Assembly: GCF_039645565.1 (NCBI RefSeq)
Contig: NZ_CP147914.1
Location: 1,795,573 to 1,859,572 of the forward strand
Direction of reading: 5' to 3'
DNA: 64,000 nt
Source: Sulfurimonas sp. HSL1-2
GTDB taxonomy: Bacteria > Campylobacterota > Campylobacteria > Campylobacterales > Sulfurimonadaceae
Shown here piece by piece: positions 1 through 7,665 of the stretch. Below the pieces are notes generated by a model. That model was given only the letters and a program-made list of their open reading frames with translations. It made no database searches and had not been told where the DNA came from. A program made the translations under genes and the position numbers. The stretch's first letter is position 1. The number at the start of each line of letters is the position of its first letter.

Positions 1-1042
1 TGATGGCATGTTTGTACGCATCGTCGCCGGCATCGTTGGCCGTCGTCTCCGAATAGGCCGCATAGGCCGTCAGACCGGCATAACTGGCACCGACTTTCGC
101 CGCCCAGTAAAAGGAATCGACTTTTCCCTCACCGTAGACCGGCGTACCGTTGATGTCTTTTGCGACGGAAACGTTGCTCAAGTATTCACTTCCGACGCTG
201 TCCTGCTTGATCGCCTGCACCGACACGAAGGGATGCACGTTCGCGTTGAGCAGGCAGTCCCAGGTGGCCCCTGCTTCCGCATAGAGCGTGTTATACAGGT
301 CCCATGCATAATCGTTCGAAAGCTTTGCATTGAAGTTTTTGTTTTTAAAACTCACCATAGCATTGGTGACACCGCTAGTGTTCTTGCCGACGGCGGCCAT
401 ACCCATGTTGTAGTATTTTCCTGCGACGACATCACCATCCGTCGTGTAACCGGACGTAACAGGTAGCATGCCGCCGGCATACGGATGGTACGCGTTATAG
501 AAAGAGCCATAGGCAACCGCCTGGACCTGCGCGACCTGGAACTCGACGTTTTCAATATCGTTGTTCGTCAGTTTATACGCCTCGAAGGTGGTCGGAAGCA
601 TACGCGCGTCGTCGCCGCCCATCATCGGTGTATCGTAGCGCTGATAGCCGAGCCTGGCGACGGTTTTCGTTCCCAGTGCGCTCATGTCGTAATTGATATA
701 CGCCTCGCCCACGATGGCATAGTTCTCAAAGCCCGTTCCCAGCAGAGAGGGGTCCATCACTTTCAAGTCGAACGTATGAATCGCGTTCGTCGTATAGAGC
801 GCCGCGGCGGCACTCAGGCCGTTCCAGGCATCCAGCGTGTACTTGAGGTTGCCGCCCAGCGCCAGGGAGTTACGGTGGGTATCCGCACCCGAACCGCCCT
901 GGTACTCTCTGTCGACGTAAAACATCCGGATCTGACCGCTGGCTTTCCCTTCGGAAAACATCGCGCTCAGGTCTTCGGCGCCAAAGAGGTTTGCACTGCC
1001 GAGCAGTCCAATCGCCAAGACGCTTGAAGCAATTTTTTTCAT
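1..1042 (-). CDS. OprD-like outer-membrane porin, C-terminus cut by window edge
   Basis: Reading leftward from the ATG at 1042, the frame stays open to the window edge (about 347 codons), so the C-terminus is missing. The N-terminus is a signal peptide (MKKIASSVLAIGLLGSANLF, then GAEDLS). The mature start contains GKASGQIRMFYVDREYQGG followed by THRNSLALGGNLKY, a pattern I recognise from Campylobacterota OprD/Opr-type porins. The rest alternates polar and aromatic residues, as in a beta-barrel. A purine-rich ribosome site (GGGGAGAG) lies just upstream. It would be a trimeric or monomeric channel for small solutes in the outer membrane; the substrate cannot be read from sequence. It stands alone behind the efflux operon, with its own promoter and a perfect inverted repeat upstream, so it is probably regulated separately. 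Confidence 0.85.
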   Translation of the reverse strand, partial: MKKIASSVLAIGLLGSANLFGAEDLSAMFSEGKASGQIRMFYVDREYQGGSGADTHRNSLALGGNLKYTLDAWNGLSAAAALYTTNAIHTFDLKVMDPSLLGTGFENYAIVGEAYINYDMSALGTKTVARLGYQRYDTPMMGGDDARMLPTTFEAYKLTNNDIENVEFQVAQVQAVAYGSFYNAYHPYAGGMLPVTSGYTTDGDVVAGKYYNMGMAAVGKNTSGVTNAMVSFKNKNFNAKLSNDYAWDLYNTLYAEAGATWDCLLNANVHPFVSVQAIKQDSVGSEYLSNVSVAKDINGTPVYGEGKVDSFYWAAKVGASYAGLTAYAAYSETTANDAGDDAYKHAI

Positions 1043-1085
1043 TTTCTCTCCCCGTAATGAAGCTTAAGTTGCATCGTAAGAGAGA

Positions 1086-1091
1086 AAAATA
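1086..1091 (-). promoter_or_regulatory. Probable extended -10 element of the porin gene
   Basis: On the minus strand TGCTATTTT (extended -10 form, TG-N-TATTTT) lies about 45 bases before the porin ATG. No good -35 is visible, which is usual for sigma-70 promoters in this phylum. Confidence 0.4.
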
Positions 1092-1145
1092 GCACCAACA
1101 TAGCATTCACGCGAATCGATGAAAAAAAAGGCCCTTCAATTCATA

Positions 1146-1164
1146 ATGTAACCTTTAGTTACAT
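1146..1164. promoter_or_regulatory. Perfect inverted repeat upstream of the porin gene (operator candidate)
   Basis: ATGTAAC-CTTTA-GTTACAT has 7-base arms and a 5-base spacer with no mismatch. It lies in the 172-base gap between the end of the HlyD-like gene and the porin start, about 75 bases upstream of the probable porin transcription start. That position would suit an activator. It has no U-tract, so it is not a good terminator. The regulator is not identifiable from the sequence. Confidence 0.5.
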
Positions 1165-1214
1165 ATTTTATCTCCAGCATCGTTATATTGTTACTATTGG
1201 TATTGACCTGCGCC

Positions 1215-2099
1215 TTATTCGGAAGCCGGCGGTTTGATTCTGACGGTACACGTCATACCGGCGGCGACGGTAAACCCCTCCGGGACCGTGTCGATATGGA
1301 TCCGGACCGGGATACGCTGCGCCAGGCGGACCCAGGTGAAGGTCGGGTTGACGTTTGCCAGCAGCCGTTCGCCCGTGGCGTTGTCCCGGTCGGAAATCCC
1401 CCTCGCGATACTCTCGACATGCCCCTTGAGGGTGTATTTGCTTCCCAGCATTTTCATCTCGGCCGGATCACCGACGCGGATAAGGGAGAGTTTATGCTCT
1501 TCAAAATAGCCGTAGACCCAGAAGGAGTCCGCTTTGACGAGCGCCATGCGGCTCTCGCCGCGTTCGACATAGTCTCCCGCCCTGAGCAGCAGGTTCGAGA
1601 CCCAGCCGTCGCACGGCGCGCGGACAGCGGAGCGCTGCAGGTCCAGTGCAGCCGTTTCCGCACGGGCCTGCGCCTCCTCGTAGCGCGCCCTGGCGATGTC
1701 GGCTTCGAGCCGCGCATCCTCGCGGCTCTCCTGTGAAACCGTCTCACTGTCAAGGGCCGCCCGTCGTAGGTACTGGCGCTGCTTCATCTCGTACTCCGCC
1801 TTGCGGGTCCGGGCCACCGCCTCGGCTTCGTGCAGGGCATGTTCGAAACGGGCCTCGTCCACGCTAAAGAGCAGGTCGCCGCGTTTGACGAACTGGTTGT
1901 CGACAACGGCGATATGGCTGACCAGGCCGCTCACGTCGGGCGCGACCATAACGATATCCGCCCGGACACGTCCGTCGCGGGTCCATGAGCTCTCCATATA
2001 GTTCTGCCAGAGCAGCAGCGCGAGGAAAACAGCGACGGCCACCACCGTGAAGGTAATGGTATAGCGCACCAGTTTGGAAAGCTTGGTATTGAGAGTCAT
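1215..2099 (-). CDS. HlyD/AaeA-type membrane fusion protein of an efflux pump
   Basis: A 294-residue periplasmic adaptor. One N-terminal membrane segment (about residues 13-31) is followed by the first half of a biotinyl-lipoyl domain (APDVSGLVSHIAVVDNQFVKRG), an alpha-helical hairpin rich in Arg, Glu and Ala (about 75-150), the second lipoyl half (RAPCDGWVSNLLLRAGDYVERG) and a beta-barrel domain. The length fits the short AaeA subgroup. It is the last gene of a four-gene operon with a NodT-like outer-membrane factor, a FUSC inner-membrane protein and a DUF1656 protein. It should bridge inner and outer membrane components for export of aromatic acids or drugs; the substrate is inference from AaeAB. 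The ATG at 2099 follows a GGGATAGG ribosome site. Confidence 0.88.
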   Translation of the reverse strand: MTLNTKLSKLVRYTITFTVVAVAVFLALLLWQNYMESSWTRDGRVRADIVMVAPDVSGLVSHIAVVDNQFVKRGDLLFSVDEARFEHALHEAEAVARTRKAEYEMKQRQYLRRAALDSETVSQESREDARLEADIARARYEEAQARAETAALDLQRSAVRAPCDGWVSNLLLRAGDYVERGESRMALVKADSFWVYGYFEEHKLSLIRVGDPAEMKMLGSKYTLKGHVESIARGISDRDNATGERLLANVNPTFTWVRLAQRIPVRIHIDTVPEGFTVAAGMTCTVRIKPPASE

Positions 2100-2109
2100 C
2101 CTATCCCTT

Positions 2110-2310
2110 TCAAGTATAGATCAACAGGCACGGCAGGGTGAAGAGGCAGACGAAAACCGCCGTCCTGAACAGCCCCGGGTGCCAGACATGTTTGTAGACG
2201 CCGGCATCGGAGAGGATGCGGTCCACCAAAATCTGTAAAACGGCCGCCGCCGCGAAGATGGGCAGGAGCGTGGGCATCTGGATGCCCAGCAGGGTGATCT
2301 CTAGCGGCAT
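2110..2310 (-). CDS. DUF1656 / AaeX-like small membrane protein
   Basis: 66 residues with two hydrophobic segments (about 5-25 and 45-64). It starts MPLEITLLGIQMP, a typical DUF1656 (AaeX) N-terminus. The ATG at 2310 overlaps the end of the FUSC gene by 10 bases, so translation is probably coupled, and GGAGG lies just upstream. It ends 10 bases before the HlyD-like gene. The family nearly always sits between a FUSC pump gene and a fusion-protein gene, as here; its biochemical role is not established, probably a small pump subunit. Confidence 0.85.
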   Translation of the reverse strand: MPLEITLLGIQMPTLLPIFAAAAVLQILVDRILSDAGVYKHVWHPGLFRTAVFVCLFTLPCLLIYT

Positions 2311-4445
2311 GTATCCTCCATCACGACCGGCAGCGACCCTTCACTCAGCATGATCGTACGGATCAATGCCAGTTCCGCCGCCGCTTTCTTTATCCTTTTC
2401 AACTCGCTCGCGCCCGCCGACGCCCCCTGCGCATGCAGGACCGCGACCGCCTCCTTGAGCGTCGCGAGGAGCATCCGCCGCATCTGCTCCGAGGGGGTTG
2501 CGAAGTAGTTCCGGATCGCGTAGATCGCACCGTCCACGCTGTCGGATGCCGCCGAAAGCGGTAGGCGCTTCCGGCCGCGCCGCACCGCGATGACCGCACG
2601 GCCGATCTCGAGCGTCGAGAGCAGCCACGCGTACACCAGACGGCTCGAACGCAAGTTCAGTCGCCCCTGCGTCGAAAACTGCTGCACCATGTCACGCCCC
2701 GTGCTCTCAAGCGCGCTGCGCTGCACCGTGATCGTGCCGCTGCACAGCGTCACGATCTGCCGGCGCAGGATCTTCGCGACACGCTGCTGCGTCAGCGAAC
2801 ACGACCAGAAGTTGACCAGCAGGTACGCCAGGCCGGCGAAACCGATCCCGATCAGGTACGCCAGTGTGCTCTCCAGAAAGACCGTCGGATCGACCCGGTA
2901 GTAGGGGTCGAGCGAACACTGGTACATGAACAGGAAAATGAAGCCCAGCGCGAAACCGCTCCACCGGGGCTGCGTCGTCCACCACGCCACCACGGCCAGT
3001 ACGGGGGCAAGCACCAGGGCGAGGGTCAGCATGTCCGAGGTATACTCGGGAATAATGTAAAAATCGTACACCGCCGCCACGGCCACGGCGCTCACCCCGC
3101 CTTTGAAAAAGTTCATCACCGCGGCGAGCGGGCTCGGCAGGGTCCCGATGAGCAGCCCCAGCACGACCGCCAGGGTCACGGTCAGCGTCGCGTAGGGCCA
3201 CCCGGTCACGATCCAGAACAGCATCGTCACCAGCAGCACGCCGCTGCCCCGCAGTGCCGCCAGCGCGACGAGGACGCTGTCGGTATGGGTCGAAAACCGC
3301 ACGACGCGGCTGAGCTCCCGGGACGCCCTCCCCGAGAGGCGGTGCCGCAGGAAGGCCCGGTAGGTCACGCAGTGGATGTGAAGTTCGCCGAGCAGCCGCA
3401 CGATGAGTCCGGACGCCGAGCTGAAAGCCTCGTAGGCATCCGCCTCCAGGTACGGTGCCAGGCGGCGCTGCTCCTCCTCCACCAGGGTCTGAAGCATTTG
3501 TTTGGCCTCCAGCACACCGGCAATGATGCCGTCGAGCTCTTCGACGGAGACCGGTGTGCGCGGCGACGCATTCACCACCGAAGCGACCGGGGCGTAAAGT
3601 CCGGCCAGCGACTCCCGTACCTCAATAGGCATGCGCTCGCCGGCGGCAGCCAGGATGTTTTTGAGCGAATGAAACGTCGTCGAGAGGTGCATATACTCCT
3701 GGTTGAGCTGTCCCGAAAGCTGCCGGGCCTTGCGGTCGGTGCCGCTTTCAAAGCTGCTGTTGATCCGCACGGCATGCAGACCGACGACGCCGGAGAAGCC
3801 CGCACTCCCAGGTTCCGTTTCCGTGCCGGCTGCGAAGAGCGCGTCGCCCTCGCCGAGGATGGCAAAGAGGTTGGCGAACCGCTCCCGCTCGCTGGCCAGC
3901 AGCGAATCGAACAGCTTGCGAGGGAAGACCATGTCACTCACGAGCGTCGCGCTCATGATCCCGATGATGACCTCCGAAAAGCGCGACACGGCGATGCTGA
4001 AAATCTCCAGCGGCGTCTCGATCACGGGAAGGGCCACGATGCAGAGCGTGTAGCCCGCCAGGACGAAACCGTAGGACTGGAAATTGCGGAATTTCAGCCC
4101 GGCGCCGGTACATAACCCGATCCAGAGCGCGAAAAACGCGATGAACCAGACGGGGTCCTGCGCGAAGAGGCCCATCATCAGCAAGGAAACGCCGACCCCG
4201 GCGATCGTCCCCAGGACACGGTAATAGCTCTTCGAAAAGACCAGCCCGCTTTGCGGCTGCATGACGAGAAAGGTCGTAAAAATCGCCGTGCGCGGGTCGG
4301 GAAGGTTCAGCGTCATCGAGATGACCAGCGCGAGCAGCCCGGCAAAGGTCGCTTTCGCCATATAGGTCAGGACGGGCGCATCCGTCGCGAGCCACTCAAG
4401 CGCCGTCCGCTTCCAGGAGAACGGCTGCGCCATGGTATTAGTCAT
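2301..4445 (-). CDS. FUSC / AaeB-type inner-membrane efflux protein
   Basis: About 714 residues from the ATG at 4445, preceded by AAGGAGGG at ideal spacing. The frame is open further upstream, but this start overlaps the NodT gene by 8 bases (ATGACTAA) and is much better supported. The family architecture is visible: a first bundle of membrane helices (about residues 30-190, including DPRTAIFTTFLVMQPQSG), a cytoplasmic stretch, a second helix bundle (about 400-560), then a soluble C-terminal region. Family members such as AaeB export aromatic carboxylic acids, and plant and fungal relatives handle phenolics. It works with the NodT outer-membrane factor upstream and the AaeX and HlyD-like genes downstream. 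The substrate is unknown. Confidence 0.9.
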   Translation of the reverse strand: MTNTMAQPFSWKRTALEWLATDAPVLTYMAKATFAGLLALVISMTLNLPDPRTAIFTTFLVMQPQSGLVFSKSYYRVLGTIAGVGVSLLMMGLFAQDPVWFIAFFALWIGLCTGAGLKFRNFQSYGFVLAGYTLCIVALPVIETPLEIFSIAVSRFSEVIIGIMSATLVSDMVFPRKLFDSLLASERERFANLFAILGEGDALFAAGTETEPGSAGFSGVVGLHAVRINSSFESGTDRKARQLSGQLNQEYMHLSTTFHSLKNILAAAGERMPIEVRESLAGLYAPVASVVNASPRTPVSVEELDGIIAGVLEAKQMLQTLVEEEQRRLAPYLEADAYEAFSSASGLIVRLLGELHIHCVTYRAFLRHRLSGRASRELSRVVRFSTHTDSVLVALAALRGSGVLLVTMLFWIVTGWPYATLTVTLAVVLGLLIGTLPSPLAAVMNFFKGGVSAVAVAAVYDFYIIPEYTSDMLTLALVLAPVLAVVAWWTTQPRWSGFALGFIFLFMYQCSLDPYYRVDPTVFLESTLAYLIGIGFAGLAYLLVNFWSCSLTQQRVAKILRRQIVTLCSGTITVQRSALESTGRDMVQQFSTQGRLNLRSSRLVYAWLLSTLEIGRAVIAVRRGRKRLPLSAASDSVDGAIYAIRNYFATPSEQMRRMLLATLKEAVAVLHAQGASAGASELKRIKKAAAELALIRTIMLSEGSLPVVMEDTCR

Positions 4446-5874
4446 CTGCACCCTCCTTACCGTTTGGGTCACGGTAGCCTCCGCCGAGCGCATTGATCAG
4501 GGCAATCTTCAGGCCTGCGCGCTCCTCGCGCAGCGCGATGCCGGCCAGTTCGCCGCGCCAGTACGCCCGTTTTGCCTCCAGGTAGGGCAGCTTGTCGGTC
4601 AATCCGCCGCCAAACCGTTTCTGCGCGAGGGCCTCGTTGCGCTGCTTCGCGCGTATATCCGCGTCATGCAGCTGCGTCTGCGAGACGATGAGTCTGGAAC
4701 GTTTCAGGACGCCGACGACCTCGTTCGCCGCCTTGATGACGGCCGCGTTGTAATCGTTGACGGCGCGGTTGTAGTCACTGACGCTGGCCTGCAGGTTCGC
4801 CTCGCGGGCGCCGCCGTCGAACAGGGGGAGCGAAAGGGCCGCACCCCCCGCGGGAGCGTAGGACGAAGCCACAAGCAGCTTGCCGAAATCAAACGAGATG
4901 AACCCGAGCAGCCCGGTGAGGCTGATATTGGGGTAGAACTGTGCCTTGGCCTGCTCGATGTTCTGCTCTTTGCTGAGGACAATGTATTTGCAGACCGTCA
5001 CGTCGGCCCGGTGGGCGACCAGGTCCAGGCGGACTGCTTCGGGCAGGGGCACCTCGGTGTCCTCACGGAGCTTCGGCGCGCTCAGGGTATCGGCATAGGA
5101 GGGCAGGAACCCGCCCAGGATGCCTATGCCCTCTATCTTGCCTGCAACGGCCCTTCGGACGGCGGCCTGTTCCCCTTTGAGGGCCGCCACCTCCGCCTGT
5201 TTCGCATAGAGTGCCGTAGCGTCGATCAGCCCCTGTTTCCATTTTTTTTCAAGGATGGCCTGCTCCTCGACCAGCGCGCGCTCGGATGCCTCGAGGAGAA
5301 GCAGGCGCTCCTCGTCGAAGTGCCAGGAGAGGTAGAGCGTGCAGATACCGACGGCAAGGGCCAGTCTCGCCGCATCGACGGCCGCTTTCTGCGCCAGGGC
5401 GCCGTAAAGCGCGGAACGGATCCTTGATGCACGTTCGTCCCAGAAATCGAAAGTGTAGTCCAGGCTGACGCCCGTCTCGTAAAGGGTATACGTCCCTCCG
5501 CCGAGGGGCGCAGGGAATATATAGTTTTCGCTGAAACGCTCCCGCGTGACGGCGGCATCGGCCGAGATGTGGGGTACGTTGCCGGACTGCGCGGCGGCGA
5601 GGACGCTGTTCGCCAGCGCGTAGCGCGCTTCGACGCTTTTGAGAGCCGGTGCGTTGCGCAGCGCGTTTTCGATCAGCGCATCGAGCTGCGCATCGCCGTA
5701 CCCTTTCCACCAGTCGCTCTCCAGGCGCGCTTCGGACGGTTGTAATGCCGGAGCATCCTGCGCCAGTTCGCGGGAAAGGTCCGGTGTCGCCATCGGTGCC
5801 TGTTTGTCGGTCATCGGGACGCAGGCACCTAGGAAGAGTGCCGGGAGAAGTCCGAGTAGGAATCTGTATTGCAT
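4438..5874 (-). CDS. NodT-family outer-membrane efflux lipoprotein
   Basis: 478 residues with a lipoprotein signal peptide (MQYRFLLGLLPALFLGAC, lipobox LGAC with the modified Cys at residue 18). It has the duplicated TolC-like helical and barrel pattern: LDALIENALRNAPALKSVEARYA in the first half and RADVTVCKYIVLSKEQNIEQAKAQFYPNISL in the second. It should trimerise as the outer-membrane duct for the pump encoded immediately downstream. It is the first gene of the operon, about 120 bases downstream of a TATAAT box and divergent from the AraC-type regulator. One residue of note is a Cys (VTVCKY) where relatives commonly have a small or acidic residue. Confidence 0.9.
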   Translation of the reverse strand: MQYRFLLGLLPALFLGACVPMTDKQAPMATPDLSRELAQDAPALQPSEARLESDWWKGYGDAQLDALIENALRNAPALKSVEARYALANSVLAAAQSGNVPHISADAAVTRERFSENYIFPAPLGGGTYTLYETGVSLDYTFDFWDERASRIRSALYGALAQKAAVDAARLALAVGICTLYLSWHFDEERLLLLEASERALVEEQAILEKKWKQGLIDATALYAKQAEVAALKGEQAAVRRAVAGKIEGIGILGGFLPSYADTLSAPKLREDTEVPLPEAVRLDLVAHRADVTVCKYIVLSKEQNIEQAKAQFYPNISLTGLLGFISFDFGKLLVASSYAPAGGAALSLPLFDGGAREANLQASVSDYNRAVNDYNAAVIKAANEVVGVLKRSRLIVSQTQLHDADIRAKQRNEALAQKRFGGGLTDKLPYLEAKRAYWRGELAGIALREERAGLKIALINALGGGYRDPNGKEGADD

Positions 5875-5991
5875 TTCTGTATGGCTTTAATGGGATGGGT
5901 TTTCGGTGTCAGTTATGTTTTGGATAGCAGCGATTTTTCACCCGTTTACGGTGCTCTGTTTTCACGCATTTTGCATCTGGCATTCGGCGGA

Positions 5992-5997
5992 ATTATA
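5992..5997 (-). promoter_or_regulatory. -10 element of the efflux operon
   Basis: On the minus strand TATAAT lies in the divergent region, giving a 5' untranslated leader of about 110 bases before the NodT gene. The -35 is weak (TGGAAT at 17 bases). The 8-base palindrome GGAATTCC at 6011-6018 lies within this promoter. Confidence 0.55.
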
Positions 5998-6076
5998 GTC
6001 GTTTCACCAGGGGAATTCCATACATTCCGCAACCTGTAAATCAACACTTCTTGCATCCAAAGTTGGCATATCTTGC

Positions 6077-6082
6077 TATAAT
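6077..6082 (+). promoter_or_regulatory. Extended -10 of the AraC-type regulator gene; transcript probably leaderless
   Basis: TGCTATAAT is a consensus extended -10. Its last base is only 7 bases before the ATG at 6090, so the expected transcription start coincides with the start codon. No Shine-Dalgarno sequence can be present on such an mRNA. Confidence 0.6.
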
Positions 6083-6089
6083 TTCTCTT

Positions 6090-6968
6090 ATGAAAAAAGG
6101 CTCCGAACGCCACAGAACCAAAATCACCAACGACCTGATGCACTATATCTATGAGCATATAGACACGCCGATCAACCTGGATACCCTCAGCGCCGATTTC
6201 GGGGTCTCAAAGTTCCACATGCACCGGCTCTTCAAGCGGGAGTTCGGCAGGAACATTCACGAGACGATCCAGTCGATCCGGCTGCAGATGGCGGCAAACC
6301 TGCTCATCACCAACAAGAAATCCACCATTTCAAAGATCGCCGCCATGACCGGCTACAGTTCGCAGACCTCCTTTATCAGGGCCTTCGGCAAGAAATTCGC
6401 GATGACACCGAAAGCGTGGCGCAACGGCGGGTTCATGGCCTACTCGGAGACGATCGTGCGGGAGATGCCGGACGACCTGACCTCCGACGTCACCTATGAA
6501 AATCTTTCGCCCGTTATCAAAAAGATGCCGTCGTTCAAGGTCTACTATATCCGGCACCGGGGGTATGACGATGCCATCAAACAGTGCTGGCAGAAACTGC
6601 AGGCGTTTACCCTCGGCAACGACATCCGGAACTATTCGCAGATCGCGCTCTATCACGACAACCCGATCATCACCCCGCTGGATGAGTGCCACTACGTCGC
6701 CTGCATCGTCCTCAACGAACCCTTTGACGCCGAAAAGGTCCCCCTGCCCTCGTTCGAGATACACGGGGGCGTCTACGCGGAGTTCACTGCACGCGGGTAC
6801 CGCAACGATATCCTGAAGCTGATCCGGTGGGTCTACCATGAGTGGCTCCCCGCGAGCGGGTACGAGACCACGGCGAAGCACGCCTACCTCATCTACGACG
6901 ATAACGACTTTTTGAACGAGACGGGGGATTTCTCCCTGAAGTACTACATTCCCATCGTCCTGCCGTAA
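6090..6968 (+). CDS. AraC-family regulator with GyrI-like effector domain
   Basis: 292 residues from the ATG at 6090; an upstream in-frame TTG at 6051 lies before the promoter -10 box and is unlikely. The N-terminal AraC helix-turn-helix pair (about residues 10-110) includes LDTLSADFGVSKFHMHRLFK and ISKIAAMTGYSSQTSFIRAF. The C-terminal half (about 140-292) is a GyrI/BmrR-like ligand pocket (MPSFKVYYIRHRGYDDAI ... YIPIV). This DNA-binding-first order is that of Rob- and SoxS-linked GyrI regulators, which bind drugs. It is divergent from the NodT-FUSC-AaeX-HlyD operon and is its probable ligand-responsive activator; that link is inference from position. Confidence 0.88.
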   Translation: MKKGSERHRTKITNDLMHYIYEHIDTPINLDTLSADFGVSKFHMHRLFKREFGRNIHETIQSIRLQMAANLLITNKKSTISKIAAMTGYSSQTSFIRAFGKKFAMTPKAWRNGGFMAYSETIVREMPDDLTSDVTYENLSPVIKKMPSFKVYYIRHRGYDDAIKQCWQKLQAFTLGNDIRNYSQIALYHDNPIITPLDECHYVACIVLNEPFDAEKVPLPSFEIHGGVYAEFTARGYRNDILKLIRWVYHEWLPASGYETTAKHAYLIYDDNDFLNETGDFSLKYYIPIVLP

Positions 6969-6999
6969 GCCGGCCGGGACAGGCGCAGGAACAGAATCC

Positions 7000-7665
7000 C
7001 TATTTCAATGATCCGTCGATCATGTAGCCCATGGCACGGATATTCTGGATGAAATCCTCTTTCAACGCTTTTTTCAGGCGGTTCACCTCGGCACGGATCG
7101 TCGCGTTATCGATGATCGCCTCGTCCCAGACGTAGATACGGAACGTTTCGAAATCGACCACCCGGTTCATGTTGCGCGCGAGCAGGTCGATGATCTGGTG
7201 CTGGCGGCGGGTCAGGGTCTGCGGTACGTTGTCGAAAAGCAGGGTCTCGTTAAGCATGTCGTAGCTGTAGCGCTTGGAGAGGCGCAGGTGTTTGCGCTGG
7301 TCCGGCGGGACATCGCGCATGACCCGGTTTATGTGCAAGAGAAGCTCCTGCAGGTGGAAGGGCTTTTTGAGGTAGTCGAAGCAGCCCAGCTCGTACGCCT
7401 TCGAGATCTCGGCGATGTCGGTCTGCGCGCTCGTAAAGATCGCCGGGACGGCAATTTTTGCCGCATTGAGACGTTCAAGCAGGCTCAGGCCGTCGATGGA
7501 GGGGACATTGATGTCGAGGATCAGCAGATCGTACCCGCCCTTCATGATCGCCTCCAGGGCCTCCGCACCGTCGACGAAAGCGTCGACCCGGTGGTTATGC
7601 AACTGCAGATATTCGCTCACGGCGCCCTGGAGCATCACCTCATCTTCAAGCAGCAGAATTTTCAT
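7000..7665 (-). CDS. OmpR-family response regulator
   Basis: 221 residues from the ATG at 7665, preceded by AAAGGGGGG. The receiver domain has the acidic pair (LEDE), the phospho-acceptor Asp in LLILDINVPSIDGL, the Ser/Thr switch in FTSA and the Lys in KKPF. A winged-helix output domain follows (LTRRQHQIIDLLARNMNRVV ... MGYMID). Its start overlaps the end of the sensor kinase gene by 20 bases, so the pair are co-translated. It is convergent with the AraC gene, with only 31 bases between the stop codons. The target genes are unknown; the divergent outer-membrane protein gene at 9475 is the nearest candidate. Confidence 0.88.
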   Translation of the reverse strand: MKILLLEDEVMLQGAVSEYLQLHNHRVDAFVDGAEALEAIMKGGYDLLILDINVPSIDGLSLLERLNAAKIAVPAIFTSAQTDIAEISKAYELGCFDYLKKPFHLQELLLHINRVMRDVPPDQRKHLRLSKRYSYDMLNETLLFDNVPQTLTRRQHQIIDLLARNMNRVVDFETFRIYVWDEAIIDNATIRAEVNRLKKALKEDFIQNIRAMGYMIDGSLK

